Source: Myxococcales bacterium
Lineage (GTDB): Bacteria > Myxococcota > UBA727 > GCA-2721815
Length of the DNA stretch: 64,000 bases
Direction: 5' to 3'
Assembly: GCA_002721815.1 (NCBI GenBank)
Contig: PBLQ01000001.1
Span: forward strand, 158,379-222,378
Part shown: piece after piece, positions 18,421 through 28,205 of the stretch
Numbering within the stretch: position 1 is the first letter of the stretch
Layout: each line of letters begins with the position of its first letter
Program-made: the position numbers and the translations under genes
Notes under the pieces: generated by a model
The model's database searches: none
What the model was told of the DNA's origin: nothing
The model's input: the letters and a program-made list of their open reading frames with translations, nothing else

Positions 18421-18496
18421 GGTCCTGTAACTCAGTTGGTAGAGTGTCTCCCTTACAAGGAGAAAGTCACAAGTTCGAGTCTTGTCGGGACCACCA
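18421..18496 (+). tRNA. tRNA-Val (anticodon TAC)
   Basis: A 76-base cloverleaf with encoded CCA. The acceptor strands GGTCCTG and CGGGACC pair (one G-T), the D arm is ACTC/GAGT, the anticodon arm is TCTCC-CTTACAA-GGAGA, and the T arm is ACAAG-TTCGAGT-CTTGT. The loop reads TAC at positions 34-36, decoding GTA and other valine codons. It is followed directly by an intrinsic terminator. Confidence 0.96.
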
Positions 18497-18498
18497 TG

Positions 18499-18523
18499 AA
18501 CCGCCCTTTTGGGGCGGTTTTTT
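18499..18523 (+). terminator. Intrinsic terminator of tRNA-Val
   Basis: AACCGCCC pairs with GGGCGGTT around a five-base loop and runs into six or more T. It lies three bases after the tRNA CCA and ends 13 bases before the ATG of the pyroglutamyl peptidase gene, which therefore needs its own promoter or readthrough. Confidence 0.88.
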
Positions 18524-18535
18524 CGTAGGGAAACC

Positions 18536-19153
18536 ATGAAAAACTTATTGATCACTGGATTTAACCCCTTTGACGAACGTGGCTACAACACCACCTCAGA
18601 AGTTCTCCGAATTCTCCCCGACTCCATCAAAGACTTTACACTCGTCAAAACAGTGATCCCCGTAGAATGGACGGCCGGAGAAAAGCATCTGCAGCAGTGG
18701 TGTGAACGAATCAAACCGGACGCCATTTTATCCATGGGCATGAGCAAACAACCAGTTTTACAATTCGAAGTGAAGGCCAAAAATCGACGTAAACCCGAAC
18801 TCACAGACAACCTTCAAAAGAAACCGCCAAGCCCTTTGATTGCTGATGATGGCCCTGAACATTATCCGTCCAGCTGGGTCGTCCCTCAGCCCCTGCCCCA
18901 TCAATTTGCAAACGGCCTTCAAATGGCGCACTCCGACGACGCAGGAGGCTACCTGTGCAACCAGACTTTCTTTCTCGCCTCGCAATATGCCGCTTTACAA
19001 TCGCACAAACCACCCGTGGCATTTATCCACATTCCACCTCTGCCAGAAGACGGCGGGCAGACGGTTTCCCATATTGCTGAAGCCATCAAAGACTTTCTCG
19101 AGTGGAGTCTGCCTTTATTGCCTCAACACCTCGAGAGCACCCCAACAACTTAA
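18536..19153 (+). CDS. pcp: Pyroglutamyl-peptidase I family cysteine peptidase
   Basis: Removes N-terminal pyroglutamate from peptides (family C15). The N-terminal signature ITGFNPFDERGYNTTSEVL, the strand VKTVIPVEW, the acidic QFEVKAKNR segment, the catalytic Cys in GGYLCNQTFF and the His in VAFIHIPPLP fit the C15 Glu-Cys-His set. The length is 205 residues, usual for the family. ATG at 18536 begins the recognisable sequence; nine further codons upstream lie inside the tRNA terminator and are unlikely to be translated. The sequence between residues 75 and 115 is more divergent than usual. Confidence 0.85.
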   Translation: MKNLLITGFNPFDERGYNTTSEVLRILPDSIKDFTLVKTVIPVEWTAGEKHLQQWCERIKPDAILSMGMSKQPVLQFEVKAKNRRKPELTDNLQKKPPSPLIADDGPEHYPSSWVVPQPLPHQFANGLQMAHSDDAGGYLCNQTFFLASQYAALQSHKPPVAFIHIPPLPEDGGQTVSHIAEAIKDFLEWSLPLLPQHLESTPTT

Positions 19154-19184
19154 GCTACACCACTGAAGATTTTTAGGTGCCGAC

Positions 19185-19655
19185 CTATTGCATTTCTCGA
19201 AGCTTTGCCAAGTCACGATTGATCCGCTCTAATTTTTGCTGGTGTTGTTTGCGCCGGTGCTTGGCTTGCTCCACCACCGTTGGGTCGGTGCTGCGTTCAA
19301 GCCCCCATTGAATCATGCGCGATTCGTTTTCAATTTTTTTAAGCAAAACATCGCGCTCTTTTTTTAAGGACTTCGTTTCTTCTTTGACCCAAAAAGCATT
19401 TTGCACAGCAGCACGAGCGGCTTCTGCTTTTTCAGCTTGTTGCTGAACCCGCAACTGATCGCTTTCCAAATTATATTTCCAAATCTGCAAACCGATGGCC
19501 AAAACCAGCACACAGGTGGCACCTATGCCAACCCACACCTGATTGCGGTGGTACAGCTCTTCTTCGCTCAGCTCTTTCTTTTTGCCTTGCGGCACTTTTT
19601 TCTCTTCTTCAGCCAAAGCTCCTCCCAAGCATTTGTCCAAAAAAGGAATCCCCAC
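19185..19655 (-). CDS. Single-pass membrane protein with a coiled-coil tail, unknown function
   Basis: About 156 residues. A charged, lysine-rich N-terminus is followed by one membrane helix (VWVGIGATCVLVLAIGLQIW, about 41-60) and then a long coiled coil rich in Glu, Lys and Gln (about 65-156). The topology resembles small division or envelope scaffold proteins, but no family is recognised. The longest frame begins with GTG at 19655, with AGGA directly against it, so the true start is uncertain. It lies 12 bases after the stop of the upstream lipoprotein gene and probably shares its transcript. Confidence 0.65.
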   Translation of the reverse strand: MGIPFLDKCLGGALAEEEKKVPQGKKKELSEEELYHRNQVWVGIGATCVLVLAIGLQIWKYNLESDQLRVQQQAEKAEAARAAVQNAFWVKEETKSLKKERDVLLKKIENESRMIQWGLERSTDPTVVEQAKHRRKQHQQKLERINRDLAKLREMQ

Positions 19656-19667
19656 TCCTGCCCCGTT

Positions 19668-20768
19668 TTAATCCCCGTTGGCCGCTCCCCAAAACCGAAT
19701 GCTCTCTTCCCCTGGCGGCGGTGCCGGACAAGCACTGGTGGTATCGCTGCTACAATCCAACAAAAGCGTGGACTCCCCTGTCTCTTCATTGATTTTTAAT
19801 ATTTTAGCATCTTCAGTCACGCCAAACAGGTAGTCAAAACTGGCCGATAAACCGAAGATTTTTGAATGACCCGTATCTCCCAAAAGGGTGGTCTGCGCAG
19901 TGGTCGAGTCCACATGAACCAAAAAGTCATTGGCCTCTGCGTTGGCCGGATCGCGCGCGGTCATCAAAATGCTGTCGTTTTTCAAAGCCACGCAGTCCCC
20001 CGAACTTACGTAGGGTTGCAGGCTTCCAAGCAAAGAAACCGTCCCCGATGCGCGATGAACGGTGTGGGCTTGTGCCATACTGATATAAGGCGTCACCTCA
20101 CGGTTTTGTTCACTGTTGGTGAGGAACAAGGTTCCAAAGCTGTTGATGGCCATCCCGTTTGTATAAATGGACATCTCAACAGGGTTCCCTTCTGCATCTT
20201 GAAACTGGCCCTCGGGCTCTAAGGCAAAATTCGATCCATCATCTGAGAGGGCGTACAAACCGGATCGCTTGATGGCAATTAACTGGCCATCAGGATCGCG
20301 GTCGATATCTAACATCCCCCCTGAAACCCCTTGATGATCCACGGTGAACAACCAGGTGACCTCGGGTTTGAAGGGGTCCACCCGGTACAAATCGTCGGGC
20401 CCGGCAGCGATGAAGGTACAATCCAACAATTCGTTGTTATTGCCATCGCAGTTTTCGTCTTCAAAGGAACACCACTCTTGGGCGTCGGGATGAATCAACG
20501 CACGCGTGTCATCGCAATCATCTCCGCCGCAAAGGACGGACACATAACCGTCATTATCTGCATCACAGTTGTCAGAATGGGCGGAGCCACCACCTGCGTC
20601 TGGGACTTGAGCCGCGATGGAGCCAGCGTCAGGGCTCGCATTGTTGCCCCAAATGGGGTCCTCTCCTGCACCGGATACCCCCGCATCATTGGAAACCATG
20701 CCGGTATCAGGATCACAGGCGCTGCCCAAGGTGACACAAATCATTAACAACAAATAAGAAAACTTCAT
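19668..20768 (-). CDS. Secreted lipoprotein with MopE-type metal-binding motif
   Basis: Exported protein of 366 residues. Residues 1-18 form a signal peptide ending LGSAC, a probable lipidation site. A Pro/Gly/Ala-rich spacer follows, then the aspartate- and cysteine-rich motif DADNDGYVSVLCGGDDCDD and ENCDGNNN (about 68-115), known from MopE-like proteins and common in Myxococcota-type genomes. The C-terminal 240 residues contain beta-strand repeats (YRVDPFKPE, GLYALSDDG, VDSTTAQTTLLGDTGH, ILKINEETGESTLL) that suggest a beta-propeller. Metal binding is inferred from the family. It shares a strand with the coiled-coil protein downstream. Confidence 0.82.
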   Translation of the reverse strand: MKFSYLLLMICVTLGSACDPDTGMVSNDAGVSGAGEDPIWGNNASPDAGSIAAQVPDAGGGSAHSDNCDADNDGYVSVLCGGDDCDDTRALIHPDAQEWCSFEDENCDGNNNELLDCTFIAAGPDDLYRVDPFKPEVTWLFTVDHQGVSGGMLDIDRDPDGQLIAIKRSGLYALSDDGSNFALEPEGQFQDAEGNPVEMSIYTNGMAINSFGTLFLTNSEQNREVTPYISMAQAHTVHRASGTVSLLGSLQPYVSSGDCVALKNDSILMTARDPANAEANDFLVHVDSTTAQTTLLGDTGHSKIFGLSASFDYLFGVTEDAKILKINEETGESTLLLDCSSDTTSACPAPPPGEESIRFWGAANGD

Positions 20769-20843
20769 TGGCGTTGGCCTTGCTGTTCAAATTCACTACG
20801 GAGTGTTACACTCTCAAAAGCAACTTAGCGAGCCAAAATAAAG

Positions 20844-21221
20844 ATGAAAGCCCCGATTTCTGAAGCCACCACCCTGCTACAAAAAGGCCATTTGGATGGT
20901 GCCAGGCAACTTTTGGAACAATTTCAAAAGGCTTACCCAGAAACGCAAGATAACCAGGTAGATGCCCTGCTCTATTTTGCTTACCGCGGGCTGGGTGATA
21001 CGACGCAAGCCATTGCCATCTGCGATAAACGATTGGCCCACAGCCAAAAAAAGGCCATGCAGTCCATCTGGCATTTGCGTCGGGGGATTTTGCACCTGCG
21101 CGCCCACCAGGAAATAGAGGCCATGGACGATTTTCACACCGTCTTGAAAATCAACTGTAACGCGGAGCATGTCTCGCAGGCCAAAAAAAGCCTGGCAGAG
21201 GCAAATATTACGGTGAATTAA
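20844..21221 (+). CDS. Small TPR-type helical repeat protein
   Basis: Protein of 125 residues with about three tetratricopeptide-like helix pairs: ATTLLQKGHLDGARQLLEQF, ALLYFAYRGLGDTTQAIAIC and LRRGILHLRAHQEIEAMDDF. There is no signal peptide or membrane segment, so it should be cytoplasmic. TPR domains mediate protein contacts, and no partner can be inferred from the neighbours (divergent lipoprotein gene on one side, convergent HU gene on the other). The ribosome site is weak (AAAG). The stop lies against a shared terminator. Confidence 0.7.
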   Translation: MKAPISEATTLLQKGHLDGARQLLEQFQKAYPETQDNQVDALLYFAYRGLGDTTQAIAICDKRLAHSQKKAMQSIWHLRRGILHLRAHQEIEAMDDFHTVLKINCNAEHVSQAKKSLAEANITVN

Positions 21222-21248
21222 AAAAAGCGGCCATCACAGCCGCTTTTT
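21222..21248. terminator. Bidirectional intrinsic terminator
   Basis: AAAAAGCGGC and GCCGCTTTTT form a perfect 10-base stem around CATCACA. The A and T runs make it work for the TPR gene on the plus strand and the HU gene on the minus strand. Confidence 0.88.
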
Positions 21249-21266
21249 CGTGGGGATGAAAGCCTT

Positions 21267-21566
21267 TTAAAGGGACTCTTTCAATGCCTTGGCGGGCCGA
21301 AAACCCACAGTGCGAGAGGCGGGAATTTGAATTTCTTGATTGGTGCGTGGGTCACGGCCAATGCGGGCTTTGCGCTCACGGACCAAAAATGTGCCGAAAC
21401 CAGGATAGCTCAATTTGGCCTGTTTCAAATCACCGTTGTCTTTGGAAAGCGAAGAGATGCTGTTGGCCATCACCGAGAAAACGGAATCCACAATGGCTGC
21501 GCCCGCTTTTTTGCTTAAGCCTTCGTTTTCCTTACAAACGAGATCGATCAATTCTGCCTTGGTCAT
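21267..21566 (-). CDS. hup: HU/IHF-family DNA-binding protein
   Basis: Nucleoid protein of 99 residues that bends and compacts DNA as a dimer. It follows the family pattern from end to end: MTKAELIDLV start, paired helices, FGTFLVRERKARIGRDPRTNQEIQIPASRTVGFRPAKALK including the beta-arm with the proline that intercalates in DNA. AAGGAG lies seven to eight bases before the ATG. A single promoterless short gap separates it from the shared terminator. HU and IHF cannot be told apart safely by sequence alone, but the lone gene and sequence fit HU. Confidence 0.95.
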   Translation of the reverse strand: MTKAELIDLVCKENEGLSKKAGAAIVDSVFSVMANSISSLSKDNGDLKQAKLSYPGFGTFLVRERKARIGRDPRTNQEIQIPASRTVGFRPAKALKESL

Positions 21567-21715
21567 TAATTTGCTCCTTCGAAAAATACGCCGCCTCTCA
21601 ACCGAGAAGGCGAAATCTTAAACCCCTTAATGGGTTCGGATTTTCTGGCATTGAAGCGCTGAGGCAGTCAACGTAAATCTCCTATAGACCCCATTAAATA
21701 GCCGTTTACACGTTA

Positions 21716-22699
21716 TTGACCCCACGAGCGCAACAGGTCAAACTGCAAGAGCCTCAACCACCTGCAGCAGGGTTTTCTAATTTGTCATTGAAAAACGAAA
21801 ACTTAGAGTCGGCTCCCGCCCACGCCACGGAAGGGCTGGTGGTGGCCCACCATGGGGTGGCGGTGAAAGTCCAGTGGCAGGCAGAAAATATTGAGATGGT
21901 TCGGGTGTCACGCAAATCAGGTTTCTTGGTGGGTGACCGGGTCTATCAAGAAGACAACAAGCTCAAACGACTTCAGCGCAAAACGGAACTCAAAAGAGCC
22001 ACCACTGCCGGACATACTTTGTCCTTAGCCGCCAACATCGACTTGGTGGGTATCGTGGTGGCCCCCAAGCCCGAAACCAAGCCCACTTTTGTGGACCAAG
22101 TCATTATCGCCAGCCAAGCGGCCGGCATTTCCAATCTACTGATCGTCAACAAATCTGATTTGCCCGATTTCGAGCCCATGATCTTAGAACTCCAACGACA
22201 CTACCAAGACACCATTCCCGTCATTGCCACCTGTGCCCATGACCCGAGCAGTCTCGAATCTCTGGGTCAAACCATCGCTCATTATGGGTGCGGCGTTTTC
22301 GTAGGCACCTCGGGCGTGGGCAAAAGCTCATTGGTGAACGCTCTGAAACAAGATCACAGTCTCGAAGTTGGTGCGCTCAGCGAAGCCTCGGGCTTTGGTA
22401 AGCATACCACCACAACCGCCACCCTCCACCCTTTGCGCCAAGGCGGTGAAATTGTGGATACACCCGGGGTTCGCGAATTTATCCCGGTGGCCATTCGCCC
22501 CCAAGAAGTGGCCCAATACTTTCCCGGGTTCGCCGAGGCCCTCAAAGAAGATTGCCGTTTCAATGATTGCCTGCACCGCAAAGAACCCCAATGCGCCGTT
22601 AAAGCAGCGGTCACCTCTGGTCATATTGACCCAAGCCGCTACGAAAGTTATCTGAGCATGCTTGAGCAAACAGAAAAGCAAACGCAGCCACAATGGTAA
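21716..22699 (+). CDS. rsgA: Ribosome small subunit-dependent GTPase A
   Basis: Circularly permuted GTPase that checks and helps mature the 30S subunit. The G motifs appear in permuted order: G4 NKSD near residue 143, G1 GTSGVGKSSLVN near 197, G3 DTPGVREF near 249. An N-terminal OB-like region (EGLVVAHHGVAVKVQW) and a C-terminal zinc site (C-x5-C-x-H-x5-C in EDCRFNDCLHRKEPQC) complete the family plan. The frame begins at TTG 21716 with no ribosome site; the conserved part starts about 40 codons later, so the start is uncertain. It is divergent from the HU gene. Confidence 0.92.
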   Translation: MTPRAQQVKLQEPQPPAAGFSNLSLKNENLESAPAHATEGLVVAHHGVAVKVQWQAENIEMVRVSRKSGFLVGDRVYQEDNKLKRLQRKTELKRATTAGHTLSLAANIDLVGIVVAPKPETKPTFVDQVIIASQAAGISNLLIVNKSDLPDFEPMILELQRHYQDTIPVIATCAHDPSSLESLGQTIAHYGCGVFVGTSGVGKSSLVNALKQDHSLEVGALSEASGFGKHTTTTATLHPLRQGGEIVDTPGVREFIPVAIRPQEVAQYFPGFAEALKEDCRFNDCLHRKEPQCAVKAAVTSGHIDPSRYESYLSMLEQTEKQTQPQW

Positions 22700-22720
22700 A
22701 AACCAGCATAGGAGTTTGAG

Positions 22721-23098
22721 ATGTTTTTGGGAATCGCAGCAATATTAGGATTTCTTGCTGTGGCCATGGGGGCATTTGGTGCCCACGGATTGAAAGGCTG
22801 GCTGAGCGAACTGCCTGATTTCCAACTGCGCATGTCTTGGTGGGAAAAAGCGGTCCACTATCACATGTGGCATGCACTGCTGCTTGTATTGGTCAGCGTC
22901 ATCGCTCAACATTCGCCACATAAGATGCTTCAGACGTCATCCATTGCCATTTTAATTGGAATCGTCATTTTTTCCGGTTCGCTCTACACAATGACACTCA
23001 CCAACCTGCGTGTCCTGGGCGCCATCACCCCCATTGGTGGTTTGTCGTTGTTGTTCGGCTGGGGCCTGTTGGCTTTTTGGGCCTTTACCCAAAACTAG
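22721..23098 (+). CDS. DUF423 integral membrane protein
   Basis: Small inner-membrane protein of 125 residues in the DUF423 (YgdD-like) family. Signatures are GAFGAHGLKG at the start, WWEKAVHYHMWHALLLV in the middle and FSGSLYTMTLTNLRVLGAITPIGG at the end, across four hydrophobic helices. Its function is not known in any organism I can name. It begins 21 bases after rsgA with AGGAG six bases before the ATG and is probably cotranscribed with it. Its stop overlaps the convergent lon stop by four bases. Confidence 0.9.
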   Translation: MFLGIAAILGFLAVAMGAFGAHGLKGWLSELPDFQLRMSWWEKAVHYHMWHALLLVLVSVIAQHSPHKMLQTSSIAILIGIVIFSGSLYTMTLTNLRVLGAITPIGGLSLLFGWGLLAFWAFTQN

Positions 23099-25758
23099 TG
23101 AACGCCGCCTGCAGGCGCTTCTTGCTCGGTCGCATTCCCATCTTTTTTGATCTCGGGAGAAATCTCGTCGATGATATCCACCACGCTCCCGCTCAAATCT
23201 TCGAGTAGGACCTCGCTGCCTTCGAGCGCCAAAGCGTGCTTGATCACTTGGTCCACATTTTCCACCGGGATGAAAGTCATCTCGTTGCGAATATTGAGAG
23301 GCACTTCTTCCAAATCTTTTTCGTTTTCAGCAGGTATCACCACCGTCAGAATGCCTTGCCGGTGAGCCGCCAGGGCTTTTTCTTTCAGCCCACCAATGGC
23401 CATCACTTGACCCCGTAATGTAATCTCACCGGTCATGGCCACATCGTGACGAACGGGAACGCGGGTCAAAGCCGAGACCAAGGAGGTGGCCAGCGTAATA
23501 CCTGCGGAGGGCCCATCTTTGGGCGTGGCACCTGCAGGGACGTGGATATGGATATCCAAGCGGTTGTAAAAGTCTTTGGCCAAGCCTAAAGCCGGTGAAC
23601 GAGAACGCACGTAGGTCATGGCGGCTTGCGCAGACTCTTGCATGACCTCGCCCAATTTGCCAGTAACCGTGAGTTTGCCTTTCCCGGGCACTACGGCCAC
23701 CTCTGTGATGAGCACTTCACCGCCCACAGAGGTCCATGCCAAACCATGTGTGACACCTACTTTATTTTCTTTTTCTTGCTCGCGGTGTTTGTATTTTTCA
23801 ACGCCAAGAAATTCTCGGACCCTTTTTGGGGTGATGCGCAGCCCGCGCCCTTCGAGCTGATCTCGAAGCTTTTGCTTTGCAGCCATCACATCTTCTTTAG
23901 ATTCATTTTCCTTTTCGGCCACATCGGCTGGGATATCCTCATTGATGCGCTTCAAAAGCGATATCGCTGCCTTCCGACTGCACGTTCCTAAAGCCCGCTC
24001 CAGATTCCGAACGCCGGCTTCTCGCGTGTAATTTTCAATCACCTTACGAATGCTGTCGTCTTCAAAAGTGACTTTGGCCCCTGTGGATTGAACGCGGCGC
24101 CCTTTTTTGTCTCTTTTGTCGACGGACTCGAATTCTGCCAAGCCATTGTTCTCGAGCTGTTTGGGAATCAAATACGTCTTGGCAATGGCCATTTTTTCGA
24201 GGTCCGTATAACCAGAAATGCGAATCATCTCCATGCGGTCTAACAAAGGTGCCGGAATCCCAGACAAGTTATTGGCCGTGCAGATGAACAAAATTTGAGA
24301 CAAGTCGTAATCTAAATCCAAATAGTGATCGACAAAGGTATCGTTTTGCTCTGGATCTAAAACTTCCAACATGGCCGACGATGGATCTCCACGGAAGTCA
24401 TGGGACATTTTGTCAATCTCGTCGAGGAGAATGACGGGATTTGAAGTCTTACAACGCTTTAAAGAAGAAATGATCTTACCCGGCATGGCGCCGATGTACG
24501 TTCGGCGGTGCCCACGAATTTCTGCTTCGTCACGAACCCCACCCAATGACAAACGCACAAAATCTCGCCCGGTTGCCCGCGCGATGGATTTGGCCAATGA
24601 GGTTTTGCCCACGCCAGGAGGCCCCACCAAGCACAAAATGGGACCTTTAAGTTTTTCGGCTAATTTTTGCACCGCCAAATGCTCTAAGATGCGATCTTTA
24701 ACCTTCTCGAGGCCATAGTGATCGGCATTCAGAATATTTTCCGCTTCGTTGATGTTAATGCGGTCTTCGGAATAAGCCTGCCAGGGCAGATTGGACATCC
24801 AATCCAAATACCCACGCACCACTGACGCTTCGGCAGACATGGGCGACATGGTACGTAGCTTGCGCAGCTCGGCCTTCACGCGCTCTTTCGCCTCCTCGGT
24901 GAGTGGCTTTTCATTCAGTCGGGTCTCCAGCTCCATGAGTTCGTTGCGCAGCTCTTCTTGCATTTCATCCTGCGCAGACTGACGCATGCGGTGGTGATTG
25001 GATGCAGCCCGTAGATCGTTGGGTTGACGGAATCGCCCCTTCACCTTTTTTTGCATGCGCAAAATGTCCACTTCGGTTTTGAGCAATTTGAGAAACAGTT
25101 CGAGCCGTTTTTTCAGGGACGGTTCGGATAACAAGGCTTGCTTGTCTTTGGATTTTAGCTGTACGTAGCCCGACATGATGTCCATTCGGCGCTCGTCGTC
25201 GGTGATCTTTTCGATTTTCTCTAGTATCTCTGGCTGCAACCGCGAAGAGTAACGAACGTATTCAGCAAAAAGAGATGCGACGGCTTTGAGTTTTTTCTCA
25301 TCGTCGCTTTTGGGCTCTAAATTTAAATCGTCAACGCTCTCAAAGGGCTCTATTTCCACCAACCAAGGCTCAGTGCTCACCTCGGGGGGCAGCGGCTTAT
25401 CCCATTCTTTAACGCCAACAAATCGCTTAATGCGGCCACGACGTTTGCCCAGCACCAAGACTTTCATCATCTTGTTTTGCAGGTGCATCACCGTTTTGAT
25501 GATGCCCAAAGTACAGACCACATGAATGTCTTCAGGCCCCGGCTCTTCGGTGGTGGCTTCTTTTTGAACGCTTAAGGCCACCAAACGGTCCTGGGTAGAA
25601 CGCGCAGTTTTAAGTGAGGTTTCTAGGGCGGCCATCGAACGGGCCCGACCCACGAAAAGAGGCATCACCGACTCGGGAAAAAGAACAATATCTCGGAGGG
25701 GAAGCAATGGAACCGTAAGGGTCTCGCCATTGGGTTCTTGGTTTTTGTCTTTTTCCAT
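23095..25758 (-). CDS. lon: ATP-dependent protease La
   Basis: Soluble hexameric ATP-dependent protease of 887 residues. It has an N-terminal substrate domain ([20 protein letters not shown]), a coiled-coil linker, an AAA+ module with Walker [10 protein letters not shown] near 385 and Walker [11 protein letters not shown], and the LonA protease domain with catalytic Ser in KDGPSAGI and Lys in [10 protein letters not shown]. It is somewhat longer than the usual 780-820 residues; the surplus is in charged linkers (about 255-290 and 600-640). AAGGA precedes the ATG by five bases. It follows clpX by 18 bases, so clpP, clpX and lon form one proteolysis operon. Confidence 0.97.
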   Translation of the reverse strand: MEKDKNQEPNGETLTVPLLPLRDIVLFPESVMPLFVGRARSMAALETSLKTARSTQDRLVALSVQKEATTEEPGPEDIHVVCTLGIIKTVMHLQNKMMKVLVLGKRRGRIKRFVGVKEWDKPLPPEVSTEPWLVEIEPFESVDDLNLEPKSDDEKKLKAVASLFAEYVRYSSRLQPEILEKIEKITDDERRMDIMSGYVQLKSKDKQALLSEPSLKKRLELFLKLLKTEVDILRMQKKVKGRFRQPNDLRAASNHHRMRQSAQDEMQEELRNELMELETRLNEKPLTEEAKERVKAELRKLRTMSPMSAEASVVRGYLDWMSNLPWQAYSEDRININEAENILNADHYGLEKVKDRILEHLAVQKLAEKLKGPILCLVGPPGVGKTSLAKSIARATGRDFVRLSLGGVRDEAEIRGHRRTYIGAMPGKIISSLKRCKTSNPVILLDEIDKMSHDFRGDPSSAMLEVLDPEQNDTFVDHYLDLDYDLSQILFICTANNLSGIPAPLLDRMEMIRISGYTDLEKMAIAKTYLIPKQLENNGLAEFESVDKRDKKGRRVQSTGAKVTFEDDSIRKVIENYTREAGVRNLERALGTCSRKAAISLLKRINEDIPADVAEKENESKEDVMAAKQKLRDQLEGRGLRITPKRVREFLGVEKYKHREQEKENKVGVTHGLAWTSVGGEVLITEVAVVPGKGKLTVTGKLGEVMQESAQAAMTYVRSRSPALGLAKDFYNRLDIHIHVPAGATPKDGPSAGITLATSLVSALTRVPVRHDVAMTGEITLRGQVMAIGGLKEKALAAHRQGILTVVIPAENEKDLEEVPLNIRNEMTFIPVENVDQVIKHALALEGSEVLLEDLSGSVVDIIDEISPEIKKDGNATEQEAPAGGVH

Positions 25759-25776
25759 GGTGTTCCTTAATCGAAC

Positions 25777-27057
25777 CTAAGTCGGGGACGTTTCGCTGTC
25801 TTCTTCTATGCTTTGTGGCACATCGTCTTTGCTCATCACCACCAGCGGCACCTCATTTTTGAGGATGGCTTGCTCATTCACAATCACTTCTTCAACGCCT
25901 TCTTCACCGGGCACTTCATACATGACATTAAGCATAGCACCTTCGAGGATGCCGCGCAGACCCCGAGCGCCAGTTTTTTTATCTAAAGCCTCTTTGGCCA
26001 CCGTTTCGAGCGCATCGTCCGTAAAGCGAAGATCAACACCGTCTAACTCAAGCAAACGCTGGTATTGTCGGGTTAACGCATTCTTGGGTTCTCTCAAGAT
26101 TTGAATCAACATGTCTTTGTCGAGATCATCCAAGGACGCCACCACCGGAAGCCGTCCCACCAATTCGGGAATCAGCCCAAATTTGAGCAGGTCCTCGGTT
26201 TCGACCTTTGCCAAAATCTCACCCGTTTGCATGTTTTTGAGTTTCCCCACCTCGGCACCAAATCCGATGCCTTTTTTACCAATGCGTGATTCGATAACTT
26301 TTTCGAGGCCTGAAAATGCCCCGCCACAAATGAATAGAATTTGTGACGTATCCACTTGTAAGAAGTCTTGCTGCGGGTGCTTACGTCCACCTTTAGGTGG
26401 TACATTACACACAGTGCCTTCGATGACTTTTAACAATGCTTGCTGCACGCCCTCGCCCGACACATCTCGGGTGATGCTGGGGTTTTCACCTTTACGGGAG
26501 ATTTTGTCGATTTCATCGATATAAACGATGCCTTTTTGCACCCTTTCGATATCCCCATCGGCCGCATTTAAAAGATTGACGATCACATTCTCGACATCTT
26601 CACCAACGTAGCCCGCTTCAGTTAATGAGGTGGCGTCGGCGATGGTAAATGGGACCCTCAAAATTCGCGCCAGGGTTTGGGCCAACAATGTTTTCCCGGA
26701 GCCCGTGGGTCCAATGAGAAGAATGTTACTTTTCTGCAGTTCCACCTCATCGGTGTCGGCTTGCGAAAAAATGCGTTTGTAATGATTGTGAACCGCCACC
26801 GAGAGCACTTTTTTGGCGCGTTCTTGGCCGATCACATATTCATCGAGCACCGCTTTGATTTCGGCAGACTTAAGCAGTTGGGGGGTTAAGTCTTCGGCCC
26901 CATCGGGCTCTTCTTCTTCGGCAATAATATCATTGCACAGGCTGATACATTCTTCGCAGATGTAAACGGATGGCCCAGCCACCAACTTTTTAACTTCTTT
27001 TTGGCTTTTGCCACAAAACGAACAAAAAAGTGCGTTTTGCTCTTCTCTTTTGGACAC
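25777..27057 (-). CDS. clpX: ClpXP protease ATP-binding subunit ClpX
   Basis: AAA+ unfoldase that feeds substrates to ClpP. It shows an N-terminal C4 zinc finger (FCSFCGKS and [10 protein letters not shown]), Walker [15 protein letters not shown], Walker [11 protein letters not shown], the [12 protein letters not shown] stretch and the ClpP-binding loop [13 protein letters not shown] at 27057 is chosen because GGGAG lies six bases upstream; the frame continues 11 codons further to a TTG without such a site. That gives 426 residues, the normal length. It lies between clpP and lon. Confidence 0.97.
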   Translation of the reverse strand: MSKREEQNALFCSFCGKSQKEVKKLVAGPSVYICEECISLCNDIIAEEEEPDGAEDLTPQLLKSAEIKAVLDEYVIGQERAKKVLSVAVHNHYKRIFSQADTDEVELQKSNILLIGPTGSGKTLLAQTLARILRVPFTIADATSLTEAGYVGEDVENVIVNLLNAADGDIERVQKGIVYIDEIDKISRKGENPSITRDVSGEGVQQALLKVIEGTVCNVPPKGGRKHPQQDFLQVDTSQILFICGGAFSGLEKVIESRIGKKGIGFGAEVGKLKNMQTGEILAKVETEDLLKFGLIPELVGRLPVVASLDDLDKDMLIQILREPKNALTRQYQRLLELDGVDLRFTDDALETVAKEALDKKTGARGLRGILEGAMLNVMYEVPGEEGVEEVIVNEQAILKNEVPLVVMSKDDVPQSIEEDSETSPT

Positions 27058-27149
27058 GCATGGCTCCCAATCCGGTTTTTTGGGCCCCAAAGGGCTCTAA
27101 ACCGTGTTTTCACCTGGTTTTGCCACGTATTTCGCCCAGGCGCAAAAAA

Positions 27150-27755
27150 TTATAAATCCTTCTTTTCCAGGGTGTTACGGTCGACCATCTTGTCCACCAA
27201 CCCGTAAGCAATGGCTTCGGTGGCATCCATGAAATAATCCCGATCGGTATCCTTTTCGATATTCTCGAGATCTTTCCCAGTGTGCTTGTGCAATATATCG
27301 TTTAACAGGCCCTTCAGCTTGAGAATTTCTCGAGCTTGAATTTCGATATCTGAGGCCTGACCGCGGGCCCCGCCAAGCGGCTGGTGAATCATCACCCGGC
27401 TGTGGGGCAGGATGTATCGTTTACCCGCTGCGCCTGCGGCCAATAACAATGCCCCCATGGAAGCACATTGGCCCACACAGATGGTACTCACATCGGGCCG
27501 GACGTATTGCATGGCGTCGTAAATGGCCAAACCGGCGGTGACTGAACCCCCAGGGCTGTTCACATACATCATGATGTCTTTGTCGGCATCTTCGCTTTCT
27601 AAAAAGAGCAACTGGGCCACGATGGAGTTCGCAATGCCGTCCTCGATGGGCATGCCCAAGAAAACGATTCTGTCTTTGAGCAAACGAGACCAAATATCGT
27701 AGGCACGTTCGCCGCGGGGGGTTTGCTCAATGACGGTGGGCGGAAAATAACTCAT
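27150..27755 (-). CDS. clpP: ATP-dependent Clp protease proteolytic subunit
   Basis: Serine peptidase that forms the barrel of ClpXP. The catalytic Ser lies in [14 protein letters not shown], His in [13 protein letters not shown] and Asp near [29 protein letters not shown] is also diagnostic. ATG at 27755 has AAGGAG eight bases upstream. The frame upstream of it has no ribosome site. The length is 201 residues. In many bacteria trigger factor (tig) precedes clpP; here a cysteine-rich lipoprotein gene does. Confidence 0.97.
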   Translation of the reverse strand: MSYFPPTVIEQTPRGERAYDIWSRLLKDRIVFLGMPIEDGIANSIVAQLLFLESEDADKDIMMYVNSPGGSVTAGLAIYDAMQYVRPDVSTICVGQCASMGALLLAAGAAGKRYILPHSRVMIHQPLGGARGQASDIEIQAREILKLKGLLNDILHKHTGKDLENIEKDTDRDYFMDATEAIAYGLVDKMVDRNTLEKKDL

Positions 27756-27785
27756 GTTTTGTACTCCTTGTGACGGGCTCACCCA

Positions 27786-27815
27786 TTGATAAGGGAGTCC
27801 GGCACCTGATGTGAA
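27786..27815 (-). promoter_or_regulatory. Candidate sigma-70-type promoter for clpP-clpX-lon
   Basis: On the minus strand TTCACA (27815-27810) and TATCAA (27791-27786) are 18 bases apart, and a start site would fall near 27779, about 25 bases before the clpP ATG. The hexamers match five of six and four of six consensus positions. No clear heat-shock (sigma-32) pattern was seen. Confidence 0.35.
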
Positions 27816-27833
27816 GCTTTTTTTTGTGAAAAT

Positions 27834-28205
27834 CTAATCCAGCTGGGAACAGGTGATCAACGTATCCATCAGAAGGGTCTCGTAGCGCTCAACCTGCTCT
27901 TGGCACGCCTCACCGCCTGTCTGATTGTTGAAATCTCGGCACTCCTCCTGGGTCAGCCGACAAAGGTCCATGTCTTCTTTGGCTTCGGCCAGCTCCAAAC
28001 AGCTCTCCTCTTCATTCGCCCGGTATTCAGCCAGCAAGCCTTCATTCTCAATGACACAAATCTCTTGAAATTCTTCCCCCAGTTTCTCTTCGGAGCATTC
28101 TTCGTATTTGGCGCAATATTGTTGGTAAGTGCAGCCGCCCAAAGGCATGCCCAAACACAAAGCACAGAATCCAGCGTATTTCCGTAGGGTTTCAAAGCTA
28201 TTCAT
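27834..28205 (-). CDS. Small cysteine-rich lipoprotein A
   Basis: Exported protein of 123 residues with an N-terminal hydrophobic segment ending in the lipobox MPLGGC, then a helical, acidic, cysteine-rich body (CAKYEEC, ICVIENEG, SCLELAEA, LCRLTQEEC, ACQEQVERYE). The regular cysteine spacing suggests paired helices stitched by disulfides. The ATG is inside the end of the preceding gene (ATGAATAG, eight bases), so the two are coupled. No family is recognised. It shares general layout with the upstream lipoprotein (lipobox, then Cys-x-helix-x-Cys), and they may be distant paralogues. Confidence 0.72.
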   Translation of the reverse strand: MNSFETLRKYAGFCALCLGMPLGGCTYQQYCAKYEECSEEKLGEEFQEICVIENEGLLAEYRANEEESCLELAEAKEDMDLCRLTQEECRDFNNQTGGEACQEQVERYETLLMDTLITCSQLD